Of a stretch of DNA of 64,000 nucleotides, positions 44,878-55,892 are shown piece by piece (within the stretch, counting starts at the first letter, position 1; every line of letters begins with the position of its first letter). Where the stretch lies: contig JALMLS010000577.1 of NCBI GenBank assembly GCA_038496445.1, positions 62,001 to 126,000 of the forward strand, written 5' to 3'. Under the pieces are notes generated by a model. The model was not told the DNA's origin, did no database searches, and saw only the letters and a program-made list of their open reading frames with translations. Both the position numbers and the translations under genes were made by a program. The stretch is from Trichosphaerium sp. ATCC 40318. Taxonomy: Eukaryota > Discosea > Flabellinia > Trichosidae.

Positions 44878-45662
44878 ATGCAAGAAGCAACGAGAAAGCG
44901 GATATACGCTATTTTAAACAAGTCGTTTACAGCACTGCCATTTTGTATCGACTTACCTCGCTTGGCTCAATATTTAGAAGTGTATAGCATTGATGGTACT
45001 ACTCTTACGAGTGGAATAGCAGGAACGCCTAGAACGGTTGTAATGAAGCTGCAAACTTTGTTTGCACGCTTGGCGGAATACCTAGGGGACACTGAAGCGT
45101 ATAAAGTGGTTCAAACTCGTTTTTACGAATATTTCGAGGGAAGAGAATCAACCAACATCAGCCCTGCGCTAGAGAAATTCGTCACAGAGCAACTGGGAGG
45201 CGACGAATCAGGTGTAGTGAAAATATTGAAGGCTTGTAATCAAGCAGCTGTAGGCAAGGCGGAGTTTTGGCCTTAAATTTACCATTAAGCGTAACTGACC
45301 CTGATGTAGGCCCAGCGATTGTAGAATTGAAACTCTGTCTCGGCACGGACAATTTAACCAAAGATGTAGCTAATACATGGAAATTTGTATTTAACATGCA
45401 TGAACGTGAGATCACAGTACAGACCAACAAGATGGAGCGTCACATCCACAATATGTTCCAATACGAGTGGACACTTGTCATCACCTTTGATCGCAAGACC
45501 TTTACGTGCACTGCCATGAAGCTAAAAGTGATAGACTTGATGTATCATGACGACTGTCACCATGGCAACAAGAAACCTTTAAAGCGCCATGTCAACAAAA
45601 TATTATCCAAATATATTACAGATAAGACCATTTTAGAGACAGCGAATCATAAAGAGTGGTAA
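44878..45662 (+). CDS. Unrecognised two-exon protein
   Basis: ATG at 44878 (MQEATRKRIYAILNKSF). Exon 1 is helical: LPRLAQYLEVYSIDG, TVVMKLQTLFARLAEYLG, FYEYFEGRESTN. The frame changes near 45215-45260; a GTGTAG..GCAAG intron of about 48 nt gives ESG|GVLALNLPLSV, so a frameshift is not required. Exon 2 looks mostly beta: DVGPAIVELKLCLG, ANTWKFVFNMHEREI, YEWTLVITFDRKTFTC, ending TANHKEW-stop (45660-45662). No family is recognised. The next gene begins about 50 bases downstream. Confidence 0.6.
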
Positions 45663-45713
45663 GGATGATGGTTTTTGTTTTTGTTTTAGTTTTGTCGCTG
45701 TTTTTAGTGCCGT

Positions 45714-47440
45714 ATGTTCATAAAATACAGGGAGTACTACAAAAAGCAGAATTGGCTCTTCCCTAGAAGATTAAACCGACGGCTTAAGAAACCAGGCGGC
45801 CAAAACAGAAGGAGCGAAAAAGAAAGGAGCGAAAAAAGAGCAAAAAAGACTCAAGACCACCTTCAAGCGTACAAACAGATACGACTTACGTCACCTCGGT
45901 ACTACCAACGATAATGCTACTGTTTTTCGCTGTTGTTGCTTTTTTTGTTTTAAATTCAAATACATTTCTATACCGCTCTTCTGCGCCTATCAAGTAGTTT
46001 ACACCATATTTAGGCGGCACAAATCCGATGGTGACGCTGTACCGCTGAAATCTAGTCTACAAGTTGCACCACTTCCCGAAATCCCCAAACCAGGTACCAG
46101 TCTCTCGCGGCTTGTATAACTATGCGCTGACGCTATTGCAAAGATGGTCAAACACAGGAACCAAATAAAACAAAGCACTCAAAGCACAGGTCTCACAGAC
46201 GCCGCTCGGTATGCTACTGCTTCAAAATTGCAATAGGCTAATTGAAGATTTGTGCTAGGCCAAGGTAAAGCGTGTGAGATCCAAAAAGCGTTCAAAAGAC
46301 TTGAGAGGCAGGCGCCGGTCTCGCACCCTGAGCGCGGATCTGACTGGTGCAATGTAGGATCCTAAACAATACTCACTTCGTAGCTCATATTTTTTATTCA
46401 GTGTAAAAGTGTATGGGAATGGTGATGTATATAATGGGCAATTCAACGAGTTCAGCTTGCGCCATGGAAGAGGTAAATATTCAGCGAGTAAAGGACAGAA
46501 CTATGAGGGTGACTACAAAGTACGTTAACAAGTGTTTGGCATCTCCATCTCTTTTGTAGTCCCATTTTCTCACAAAATAATAATACGATTCCATGTTTAT
46601 TATTAATTCATCTCTGTAGAACGGTTATCGCCACGGCGAAGGTACATATATAGCACCCAACGGCTCGTCATTTATTGGTACTTTTGATCATGGTACGTGG
46701 TAACAAAAATATATCTACCAACGTCGTCAGTGCGGCTCCTTTTGTTTCTACCGTTATCGTGCTCAAAAACCAATTTAGGCAATTTTGTTAAAGGCAAGTA
46801 CATCTTCTACAATGGAGACATCTATGAAGGGTTGTTTAAAGACAACAGTCCACATGGCCATGGCACCTGGCTTTCACCTGATGGTGATAGTTATATAGGC
46901 GAGTTTAGAAAGGGGAAGCGTGCTGGTAAAGGTGAACTCAAGACACTAAGCGGCAACACATATAATGGCGATTGGCACAACGACTTACCTCACGTACGTA
47001 TCCTGTCTATTGACAATTTATATTTTTATTTGTGTTCATCTTGTTAATACAACACCTACATACATCCTACCACATACTATTGGTATATATTTATACTATG
47101 TGCACTACTGCGGTGTTATCTAATCGCACAACAAAGGGTGTTGGTCGGTATGGGTTCTGCACCGGGGACGTGTACGAGGGTCAGTTCCGCAAGGGCGTTC
47201 TTGAGGGTACAGGCGAATATAAGTTCGCTTCAGGAGCTGTAGTAACTGGTTTGTTTAAGGCAGGTAAGCCTGTCAAAGTAACCAATACTACAGACTCCAA
47301 TAAACCCACAAATAGCAACTCAACTACAGGTACGCACATCCACGCGTAAACAACGTGACATGCTATTTTTTTTTTGTTTTTTTTTCTTGCGACAAACTGT
47401 AAATACAGGTTGTACTGAAACTTTGTTAGGCACCCGCTAG
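45714..47440 (+). CDS. MORN-repeat protein with basic Ser/Arg N-terminus
   Basis: ATG at 45714. The first exons are strongly basic (RRLNRRLKKPGGQNRRSEKERSEK; later KVKRVRSKKRSKDLRGRRR, given in parts). From about 46405 come MORN units: YGNGDVYNGQFNE, GRGKYSASKGQNYEGDYK, NGYRHGEGTYIAPNGSSF, YNGDIYEGLFKDNSPHG, GDSYIGEFRKGKRAGKG, GNTYNGDWHNDLPH and TGDVYEGQFRKGVLEGTG. At least eight repeats of 23 residues are seen. MORN arrays bind acidic phospholipids or act as structural rods at membranes and basal bodies. The stop is reached through a last intron (47331-47408), giving GCTETLLGTR-stop at 47440. The joins in the basic part are plausible rather than certain. Confidence 0.75.
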
Positions 47441-47823
47441 CGAGCCGCGACGGTTTTTTTTTGCACACATAACGTGCGATTTCTCCTTTTGTAGATACAA
47501 TGGCCAAATCTTTTTTTTGTCATCCCCTTTGTAGATATCAACTGCCTATTCTGTGTACAAACAATAATGAACACTGTACAAATTCGTATAAGACCTATTA
47601 TCGGTAATTGTAGGTTGTGAGAAAAAAACCAAACTTTTGTTTTGCGCCTGGTAAAGAGGCTAACAATGCCCAAGTAACGAGTAATTGGCGAATTGTTTTG
47701 TTGCAGAGGTTGTACAGCTTGGTACCAGTGAAAGCCAAAATTAGAATTGTAGCAATTTAAGTCGGGTGGTTTGAAAACGTTACGAAAAAACGTGCATGTA
47801 CGCTCCTGTATAAGGTAATCGCC

Positions 47824-49646
47824 ATGGCAGAACCTCCAAAGGATAAGAAGAATGCCAAGCGTGCTTCGGTTATTCCGCCTCTTGAGTTGTCTATGATACA
47901 AATGGGTACATGTCCATACGTTTAGCATTGTTTTACGTTAAAAATACGCAAAATACAGCCCCTCACAGGCGATTTTAGCAATCGGTGCTCAACAGGGCTG
48001 GTTGCTCGTATTCAGGTTTCCACTTACTGTTTACTCACAGATAAATTGGCGAGGATGAGTGAAACGACCCCGAGGCACAAAGACAAACGACGCAAGGTAA
48101 ATCGCTCGCACATGTCACGTATGTGCGCAGAAGATGCAGAAGTAGATTTAGACGCATGTATTGCATTGTTAGAAGATTATAAATGTTTATCATTGAAAGA
48201 CCTCAAAATTGTTTGCTCGCGGGTACGTACCATTTGAGTTAGCGCGTGCGATGCAATGTAGCGTGAAATACCTTTTTTCATCATCATTGTAACGCTTGGA
48301 AGGTCAGACAAGTCTTACAAGAAGAGCCCACAGTAGTACCCTTGACAGTTCCATTGACACTGGTAAGTAACACGTAGTGGTAATTCGGATTGATTTTAAT
48401 GTACAAAACTGGCCAATTCAACAATCATGCCATTGTTTATTGCCATTGCGATTAAAATACAAAACATGCCAACCAACGCAAATGCCTAGGTTGGGGACGT
48501 TCATGGACAATACTGGGATATGAAAAAGTTATTCGACCTGGCAGGTGCCGTGAAGGACAACAAGTATTTATTTTTGGGAGACTATGTAGACAGGCAAGTA
48601 CATAAGATTTAGGCTTTCTCCACTTACCCGTCATTGATAGAGGTCCAGACTCGCTACAAGTCATCTCGTTACTTTTTTGTTACAAATTGAAGTACCCTCA
48701 GCATGTCACGCTCTTACGTGGCAACCACGAGTCAAGACAAATTAACTCAGTGTACGGGAGATAACTTTTTGCCAGTTTCAATTTTTTTTTTTTTCAACGG
48801 GAAAATAGTGTTGGTTATCTTTGCCCCCTTCTCCATTTGAAACTAATTGTACGTGTTAAAAAGATACGGATTGATGGTGGAATGTTCGAAGAAGTATCCT
48901 ATATCGCCTATAGAGGCGTGGCAATACTTGAACAGTGCCTTTGACTTTATGCCACTCGCAGCGCTGATAACCACTAAAACTCAGCGTATCTTCTGCATCC
49001 ATGGCGGGTTATCTCCTGAAATTAGTAGTATAGATGACGTACGTTGCTTGCCGCGGTGGCAAGAGGTCCCAGACAAGGGACCAATATCAGGTACATTACA
49101 TCATTCAAATGACTCATTTTTAATCCACCAACGCTGTGTATTCTAATCCGGTTAGATTTATTGTGGAGCGATCCATACGATGACATTGGATACGCTCCTT
49201 CTGCCCGTAGGGTGGGTTTTTTGTTTGGATCAGACGTGACACTGCGGTTTATTAAGAGAAATAACCTCGATTTGATAATTAGAGGTCACGAACTTGCTGT
49301 TCAGGTACTGCTCATTCATTGGTCTACTTGACATGCCTATTTTTTTTTTGATGCAAGGACACATACACATATTTACTGCAAGTCACACTCATAAAACATT
49401 AGGGCTATGTATGGAATCACGACAATAAGGTGTTGACTGTATTCTCTGCGCCAAACTACTGTAATAGGGAGAACAAAGCTGCGTATGTGACATTAGATGC
49501 GGATGGCAAAAGAGAAATGTACGCAAGACCGATGACACTCACTATACCACTTTGCAGTTCTGAGTTTTTTTTTCAGACACACCTTCACACCTGCAGACAG
49601 ACCACCTATAAAAACGAAGCACCCTCGACTTTATGGATTCGAGTAA
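47824..49646 (+). CDS. PPP-family serine/threonine protein phosphatase catalytic protein
   Basis: ATG at 47824 ([19 protein letters not shown]). After an N-terminal extension of about 100 residues ([19 protein letters not shown]) the catalytic core starts: [84 protein letters not shown] and VFSAPNYCN. All metal ligands (GDxHG, GDxVDRG, GNHE, H, H) are present, so it should be active. [16 protein letters not shown] and the C-terminus resemble PP5/PPEF more than PP2A (no DYFL end; it ends RLYGFE-stop at 49644-49646), and no TPRs are found. VDR|GPD spans a GC-AG intron at 48594-48640 and SV|YGLM spans a GTACGG intron. Target unknown. Confidence 0.85.
48594..48640 (+). other. GC-AG intron in PPP phosphatase
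   Basis: Donor GCAAGT and acceptor TTGATAG. Removing these 47 bases restores the invariant GDYVDRGPDS motif with the Arg codon split AG|A. The motif makes the boundary certain. Confidence 0.85.
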
Positions 49647-49915
49647 CTCCGAAAGAAAAAAAGAAACATTAGTAGGCGCTGGTTACTAGATTTATATTGT
49701 TGTATCTAATGATGCAAAAACAGCTCTACAATACGAAAAAAAAAAGATAATTAATACCCTTGATGGTACCAACAAGTACTGTGGTATCGTGTAATAAATG
49801 GCTTTAAACGCGTGTACATAAAAGCCGTTAGTCACACGCTTGGTATTGACTGCGACAACAAAGGACAAGACCTGGTTGGTTGTCTATATATACAGGAAAT
49901 GACATACAGGAATTG

Positions 49916-51056
49916 TCAACAGAGAGGCTTCCATGTTTCCACTTGAATCACGTATACAAAAGTGCATCCTTGTGTCCCTGGCATCGCAGTTCTAGGGTCA
50001 ATGTGTAGCTCCTCCAAAGATACTTGCCTTGTGCACGTGATGTATTAGCAAAGTTTGTATTGTGCTCTGTTGTACCTCTTGGAGACTTGGCCGCTCACTT
50101 CTACCACTGTCCCTGGCTCTAAAAAGACATCGTCATAGTCTTGGGGAAATAGAGCAATAATATCTTGGCCAATGTGTGATGACGTGTTGTGAATGCGTAT
50201 CCGTTCTTCCCTCCCTTAATCCTTTTGTTTAGATTGCAGAACTATTGCGTTGACTAAGTAGTTGGTACCACGGAGGAGGGGCAGCTGGCGAAAGTCGGAT
50301 TCTGTGGCCTATCAAACAAACATGTGAGTAATACTTGTAAAGCATTAAAACAGCTACCTGTTCGCCTTCTTCTATGGTTGCAACCAACACTTGCATGCCC
50401 TAACCACATTGTAAAGTGACAAGTGTCAAGCGATTGTTGCTGCGAGGGTGCCAGCGAGATGGTAGGCGCACGGTTTCAATCAAGGGTTTTTTTTCCGTCT
50501 TTCGCTTTTTGCGCGCTTTTTTGTCTTTACGCTTGTCACGGTGTTGCTTCTTTTCAGGATGTTTGCGTTTGGTGGGTGCTTCGTCCGTTGCACTAGGTTT
50601 TTGTTTGGGCGCTATTGAATCTTCAAACAGGAGGACGTTGTGTTGTAGTATCATATTGCTTTTATCCTCTGGTCGTTAAGCCTTTAGTTTACGGCGAAAA
50701 AGCGCGTACCTGGGAAGGATGCGTTACGCAGCCACGCCTTGTCTCCAAATACTTGATTGGTGCTATAAGTGCATCAGTGCAAAGCCAATACAATAATAAT
50801 AGCGCTTTACGTTTCAACATTGCCAAACATGTGTGGTTAACACCAATAGACTTGGCTATTGATTACTCTTGAAGGTGTACTAGCATCACGTGGTCTAGCA
50901 ATCGGGATTGACAATTGTTTTTTAAATCTTTTGAGGTTTTTGTTGGCAGAACTTGGCTGACTTGTTCAAATTCTTGGGCAGAAATCAGGAGCTCAACGCT
51001 ACAAACAGACTAAATTAGTGTGTAAGCGCAGTGGTATTACAATTCTTTCGAGCACA
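49916..51056 (-). CDS. Unrecognised basic protein, reading frame interrupted by an in-frame TAG
   Basis: ATG at 51054-51056: MCSKEF, then a GTAATA donor and VELLISAQEFEQVSQVL. Exon 3 gives SIGVNHTCLAMLKRKALLLLYWL and CTDALIAPIKYLETRRG. Exon 4 is very basic (KRKHPEKKQHRDKRKDKKARKK, in parts) and reads RLTLVTLQCG, then TAG (50400-50402), then in the same frame GMQVLVATIEEGEQ up to a GTAGCT donor. Further exons give DFRQLPLLRGTNYLVN, IRIHNTSSHIGQDIIALFPQD and FLEPGTVVEVSGQVSKR, beta-rich and perhaps an OB-fold, then HIDPRTAMPGTQG to TGA 49916-49918. I found no splice that removes the TAG. It may be a nonsense allele, readthrough, a base error, or two genes. No function assigned. Confidence 0.5.
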
Positions 51057-51158
51057 TTTAACGGGTATGCAATTGTGCTATCATTCCCTTTAGCAATGCG
51101 CGATCGACGCGACAGTGTTAATTATAGATCTAGTTTTATATTGTAAAATACCGACCAA

Positions 51159-51663
51159 ATGGCCGACAAGCACACCGATACGAGTTTTGAGGATCGTGGA
51201 ACAATCAGCGATGCGTTAGGTAATTTTAAGCGCTTATTGCACTTTACAAAACAAAAAACAGCTAAACACACGCAGGTAACCTCACGGAGAAATTACTTGG
51301 TGCACTTTTGCGTATAGATCAACTAGAAGAGCGGTTGGAAAAGACACAAGACCAAACAAGGTAAGTTGTGTCAATTGTTTTATTATTGTTGGGTTTCAGT
51401 CATAATCATACCCAACAAGCGATGGAGAGGATGGCAATACAACGCCGCGTAGTGAACACAGACGAAAACACGACGTCAATGAGACGCAGTTTTCTACATC
51501 AGAGGTTGGCCTGTTAAAGATTGATAATGCACAATTAAAGAAGAAAGTGCGCGAACTAACAAAGTCGTTGGAAGCTACACGACAAGAAATGAAGAAAAAA
51601 CTAAAAGAAAAAGACAGAAAGATAGAGTCTCTAAAGGAAGAAAGAAAAGGTCACAGAAACTGA
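51159..51663 (+). CDS. Small coiled-coil protein
   Basis: ATG at 51159 (MADKHTDTSFEDRGTISDALG). Two introns (about 51220-51275 and 51361-51418) join to NLTEKLLGALLRIDQLEERL and then a final exon with SDGEDGNTTPRSEHRRK and a long coiled coil (NAQLKKKVRELTKSLEATRQ, EMKKKLKEKDRKIESLKEE). It ends KGHRN-stop at 51661-51663. The product is about 125 residues. Hydrophilic heptads indicate a dimeric coiled coil; no family was recognised. The start is 100 bases from the divergent gene at 51056. Confidence 0.65.
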
Positions 51664-51960
51664 ACGACACCAATAATACAATCCCAGCATTTATCACAAT
51701 TACAAGTGATGAGACATGTCAGGTAGCGCTTGACAACGTAAATTTGATGATAATCAAATTATGACTTTGTGTAAAATGTCAAAAATATTTTGATTATTCG
51801 ACTACTTGGTACAGACAACGCAGTTTTCTTTGTTAAATGCGACACCAATACGTTGCAAGTAAACATACCCGTACAAATTGTACGCGAGTTCAATCGTTTG
51901 AGACGTTATGTGTCATATTCCTCAAGACTGCTAAGTAGTATCAGTTGCAAAGTATACATG

Positions 51961-52203
51961 ACATGTGCTAGGATTTTACTACGTGTTTTTTCTGGGGTTT
52001 GGTGGCGGACGGTTGTTGACTTGCTCAATTTACGTCGTTACTGTAATTACTACGCTACGTATGGACGACCAACTATCAAAGTACGCGTTAAACTTGCTTT
52101 TAAGCATAACACGTATTTTAGCGATTACCCACAATGGGCTTACGGCTTGATTGGCGTACTTGTGTTATTTCACGTAGGCGCATTCGTATCCACTACATTT
52201 TAA
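51961..52203 (+). CDS. Small membrane protein, 5' end unresolved
   Basis: The last exon is supported by a GTACGCG donor (about 52080) and TTTTAG acceptor (about 52120), giving MDDQLSNDYPQWAYGLIGV and LVLFHVGAFVSTTF-stop at 52201-52203. The preceding frame is hydrophobic (FYYVFFLGFGGGRLLTC, IYVVTVITTL). No start codon in this frame was found: upstream pieces from 51780 could be further exons. The C-terminal shape recalls the end of ABC-2-type membrane domains, but nothing else of such a transporter is present. It may be a remnant. Confidence 0.35.
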   Translation, partial: TCARILLRVFSGVWWRTVVDLLNLRRYCNYYATYGRPTIKVRVKLAFKHNTYFSDYPQWAYGLIGVLVLFHVGAFVSTTF

Positions 52204-52639
52204 AAACTGTCGCTTTAATTTATTATTTTTGGCCTTAACGCCTTGAGGCCTATTGGATATACTTGTTGAACGCTGGTACAAAGAAAAAGCATAAGAATAG
52301 GTAGAGAAAACAGAAATTAGCCATATTTTGATGTCCCAATAAACACCATTCTGAACATTTCCGTATTTTTGGGATGATCATTGCACACATGAACACGCTC
52401 CTTGTCAGTTGTGCGCTATCTGTTGGCCAACAAATCCTGTACTAGCTGTCACTGAAATCCTGTCTGTTTTGATGAGTTGGTCACTTTCTATCCACAGTGA
52501 GGGAGGTGGTGTTGTGTAGTCAAAAGTGGAGTTATAATAGGCGGTTTTGGGTTTTATGTACAAAGTTAAATGGACTTGATTTGTGTTCACTACTTTATTA
52601 TTTTTAAGTGCGTACAGTGAACAGCAGAGTCTACAGGCA
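52204..52639. other. Intergenic, no gene recognised
   Basis: About 435 bases upstream of the glycosyltransferase start. A minus-strand ORF at 52405-52590 has no motif and is not called. Confidence 0.4.
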
Positions 52640-55634
52640 ACATGAAAACTTGCGTAAAGATCACGTTTTGGTCACTATTGGTGCTACTCGTGGGGTCAAT
52701 TGCGTTTATGGCTCTTCTTTCTCACATAAACCGGTACGCATCACGTGCGTATTGTTGTGGCATAAATACGCGAAACGGCACAAAATAGAGTTAAAACGCT
52801 TCTTACTTTTCTGGTCTTTCCACAGCAGCTAACAAGCTATAGACCACACCTAAGTATCGTCGTGTCGCTTCGAAATGACAACTATGGAGGTTTGTGGCGT
52901 GTTAGGCGTGTCAACCGACTGTTAACCTTCTTTTGTAGGAAATGCTTTTCATCGGTTTAAACACTTTGTACGCAATATCAATTATCAAGCAAACAGGACT
53001 GGGATGCGGTACAAATTGAAGAGCTTTTGTTTTCTGACCTTTCTTTACTTCCTGTAACGCTAACTTGGAAAAGTCTGGAATTGGTGGTTGTCGAATGGAA
53101 TCCGCCTTTGGAGAGACAAAGCATTGCACGTGAGCTCGAACTATCAAAGCTGTCGTCTATTCCTTCCGTCAACGTAATCACAGTACGTCATTACACAATA
53201 AATAGACCATTCGGCACTCACACGAGCAATGTAAAGGTGCCTCTCGCCTACCACTCGGTATTAACCCACTCTGAACGTCGAGACATGTATGAATTCATTG
53301 CCAAGAATGTCGGCATTAGACGGGTGCGAATTGAATATGTCTTGTGACCTTGGGTGTTCGTAACGATGGATAGGCACAAGGTAGATGGATTCTTACCACA
53401 AATGGTGACGTTATCTTGTCTGATGCAGCTTGGGACTTTATGGCTAGTAACAAGTACGTCAGCTCTTGACAGGACTTTCTCAACTTCGGGGATTCGTTCG
53501 TTAACCCATAGTCATCAGAATGAAAGACTCGTCATACTATCGCGTTGGATTGCAGAACAGCGGACACATCTTGCCCGAGGACATTGAACCTTCCAAGATT
53601 GCTAAAAGACTTCATGACGATGTCGACTCCATTTTTGGAAAACATGACACTTTCCAAATTGACCAGGACTGGTACTTGTTCTATTTAATGGATCCGCTTT
53701 TTGACAAGCAACTTTGATTATAAATAGAGCTGACTTGGTGTAACATTTAGGTCACCATTAAGAAAGGCTGAGGAGATGATGCGTTTCTGGAACACAGAGC
53801 GTGCTTACATCAACCAAGGCACGTGCCATCAAACATACAGAAACTGTATCTCTCCTTGACTGTCTTATTTATGTGTAGACCAACCAACTGAACCATATTA
53901 CGCTGCCAGCGGAGATTTCATTCTCATGTCTAAAAAGAATTGGCATGCTCTTCGTGGATTCGACGAGGAAGCCATCCACACCTACATGCACTGGGATTCC
54001 CAAATGCTATCTAAAGCTGCTGCTCATGGCCTAAAGGAGGTAGGTAGCCACCATTGATGTCGTTTATGTTGACCCTTTGCTTTCAGGAAGTATTGCTGCC
54101 GCCAATAGAGACTTATCACATGTGGCATTATAAGAACCAATGGAAAAAATCATATGCTAGCGTTACAACTAACTTGGGCGCATTGAACTGGCAAAATCAG
54201 TTTATGAAGGAGCTTGGTGATGCTTGTAGTTTCAACCACGACAACTGGGGCATTAACACTGCCAGCTTCGCAGAGAATCACTTGGTGCACGGCAATAAAC
54301 AGGGATTGTTGAAACGTGTGATGACGCGCATTGGTCGTGGTATACACGAGTTGGTAGATAAAAACGCAACGGTACCGCAGTGTCAGCACCTCATTCGCCA
54401 ACAAAAAGAAGACAGTACTACCAGACCAAACATGCATTCTGGAAAAGAGAAACGCAGCGTGCTATCAGTTCAAACAGTAATATCAAGCTTTCTTGTGGAC
54501 GACTACGCCATCCAAGTCAGCAACGCCACGCTTTGTCAGGTATTAGTATCATTAAAGATAAATATGCACACCACCTTAAACCCTTGTTACAGAACGACAC
54601 ACAGATAATAACCTGGACCAATGCCACAGAGTCGGATATGTGGGTTGGTATTTGGCAGGAAGATGGCGAGGGCGAGTTCCTTGCGTGGATTGGTATGACG
54701 GCTTGAAAACAAGCTATTGTTTGCTTATTACCTAACACGTGCTTTTGTAGAAAAATATGGATTGCCGACTGTGAATGGTTCTTTTGAGTACACGCTAGAG
54801 GATTGTGCCAGCATGGTGCGTCCCTTTTTTCTTGGCAATTTCCTCTATTACCCTTTTGTTTCTAACACTTGTGTAGGGCTACATTGCATACCTCAACATT
54901 GGCAATTTTACAGAGTCCGAATCGATGAATGATACTATGCCTGTTGCACAGGTTGCATTTGAAGGTAACCGTGCCGAGATGAGCGTTAGCTAACATTTGC
55001 TTGTTTAGTGTTTGAATTACCTGATTGCACGACTGCTACAACATCTCCAACCTGCCCAGCTTGGCAACAAGCACCAACAGAGGCACCAACGGCGATACCC
55101 GTGGCACCGACACTGGCGCCAATGGCACCCACTACAGAGGTACCCACAATGGTGCCTGCCACACCTATCGCACCTACTACAGTCACGCCAACTGCCGAAC
55201 CTTCAGCGCCTCTTGCACCCACCACGGAAACGCCCACAGCACCGACTAGCGCCCCAACTACACAGCCTACGACAGAACCTACAGAACCTACAGCGCCTAC
55301 CACACCTACAGTAGCACCTTTAGCGCCAACCGAAGCTCCTACTACGGGAGTACCTAGTGAGCCTATCGCACCTATAGCGCCTACCGCACCTACAGCGGCA
55401 CCTTTAGCGCCAACCACCACAGCACCTAAACCTCCAACACAATCACCTACAACACGACCACCCATGGCAATGCCGCCGTTTGACCAGCCTACAGAAGCGC
55501 CAGTAGGATTGTCCAGCGGTGCAATAGCTGGCGCTGTGATTGGTGGTCTCGTAGGTATTCTCTTACTAGGCGCGATCATCGCTGCTCTCTACTACTTCAT
55601 TATCCAAAGGTCCAGTTATGAGCGCGTCTCCTAG
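52640..55634 (+). CDS. Glycosyltransferase-like protein with mucin-type stalk and C-terminal membrane anchor
   Basis: ATG at 52640 starts a hydrophobic signal/anchor (ITFWSLLVLLVGSIAFMAL). The next exons contain LSIVVSLRNDNYGG, ELVVVEWNPPLERQS, WILTTNGDVILSDAAWDFM, then AASGDFILMSKKNWHALRG, HTYMHWDSQMLSKAAAHG and PPIETYHMWH. These fit a GT-A-type transferase fold (NGD as the metal-binding DxD equivalent; GDF..M....W..LRGF). The frame continues with no stop into an ectodomain (DMWVGIWQEDGEGEF, SFEYTLEDCASM, IAYLNIGNFTES), then about 140 residues of APT/PTT repeats (55070-55460), one TM (AGAVIGGLVGILLLGAIIAAL) and a short tail ending SSYERVS-stop. So it looks like a surface or Golgi type I protein. 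A gene boundary near 54400 cannot be fully excluded. Confidence 0.68.
55070..55460 (+). repeat. Ala/Pro/Thr mucin-like repeat
   Basis: Irregular tandem units encoding APT, APTT, TEAPT and similar strings, visible in the DNA as repeated gcacc(a/t)ac and cctac(a/c)g elements. Typical of O-glycosylated stalks next to a transmembrane anchor. Confidence 0.8.
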
Positions 55635-55892
55635 CTGACCAGCCAGAATTAATAAACAACATGTGCGCTGAAGCGTCACACTTCTTTTTACGTTGACAAT
55701 TTTGCGTTTCAGTTTTTGTGGAATAATTTTGATTTATTTAACATACGATACGAACAGTCCACCAGCTAAGGTGAGAGTACTGTACTCTAGTCGTCCTTTG
55801 CCTTGGTAGTTTGCATTTGGTTGTTGAGTGTATTTCTTATGTATTCTTTACCCATGACATAGCCCTACACAAATTATGAGTGATGGATATAA
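55635..55892. other. Convergent intergenic region
   Basis: About 260 bases between two convergent genes. A/T-rich with no gene. It must hold both polyadenylation regions. Confidence 0.4.

Noticed and set aside
45241-45276. A frameshift between two ORFs of the gene at 44.9 kb.
   Set aside because: A 48-nt intron with donor GTGTAG and acceptor GCAAG restores the frame, so no mutation is needed.
47437-47928. A 163-codon minus-strand ORF between the MORN and phosphatase genes.
   Set aside because: It overlaps the start of the phosphatase gene and the end of the MORN gene, is rich in unusual residue clusters (W, C, H, N) and has no motif.
55008-55314. His/Gln-rich ORFs in other frames of the mucin repeat.
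   Set aside because: Frame-shifted reading of a repetitive region; the Ala/Pro/Thr frame alone continues to a TM and is joined to upstream exons.
54986-55579. A 197-codon minus-strand ORF rich in Gly/Val/Ala.
   Set aside because: It is the antisense shadow of the Ala/Pro/Thr mucin repeat.
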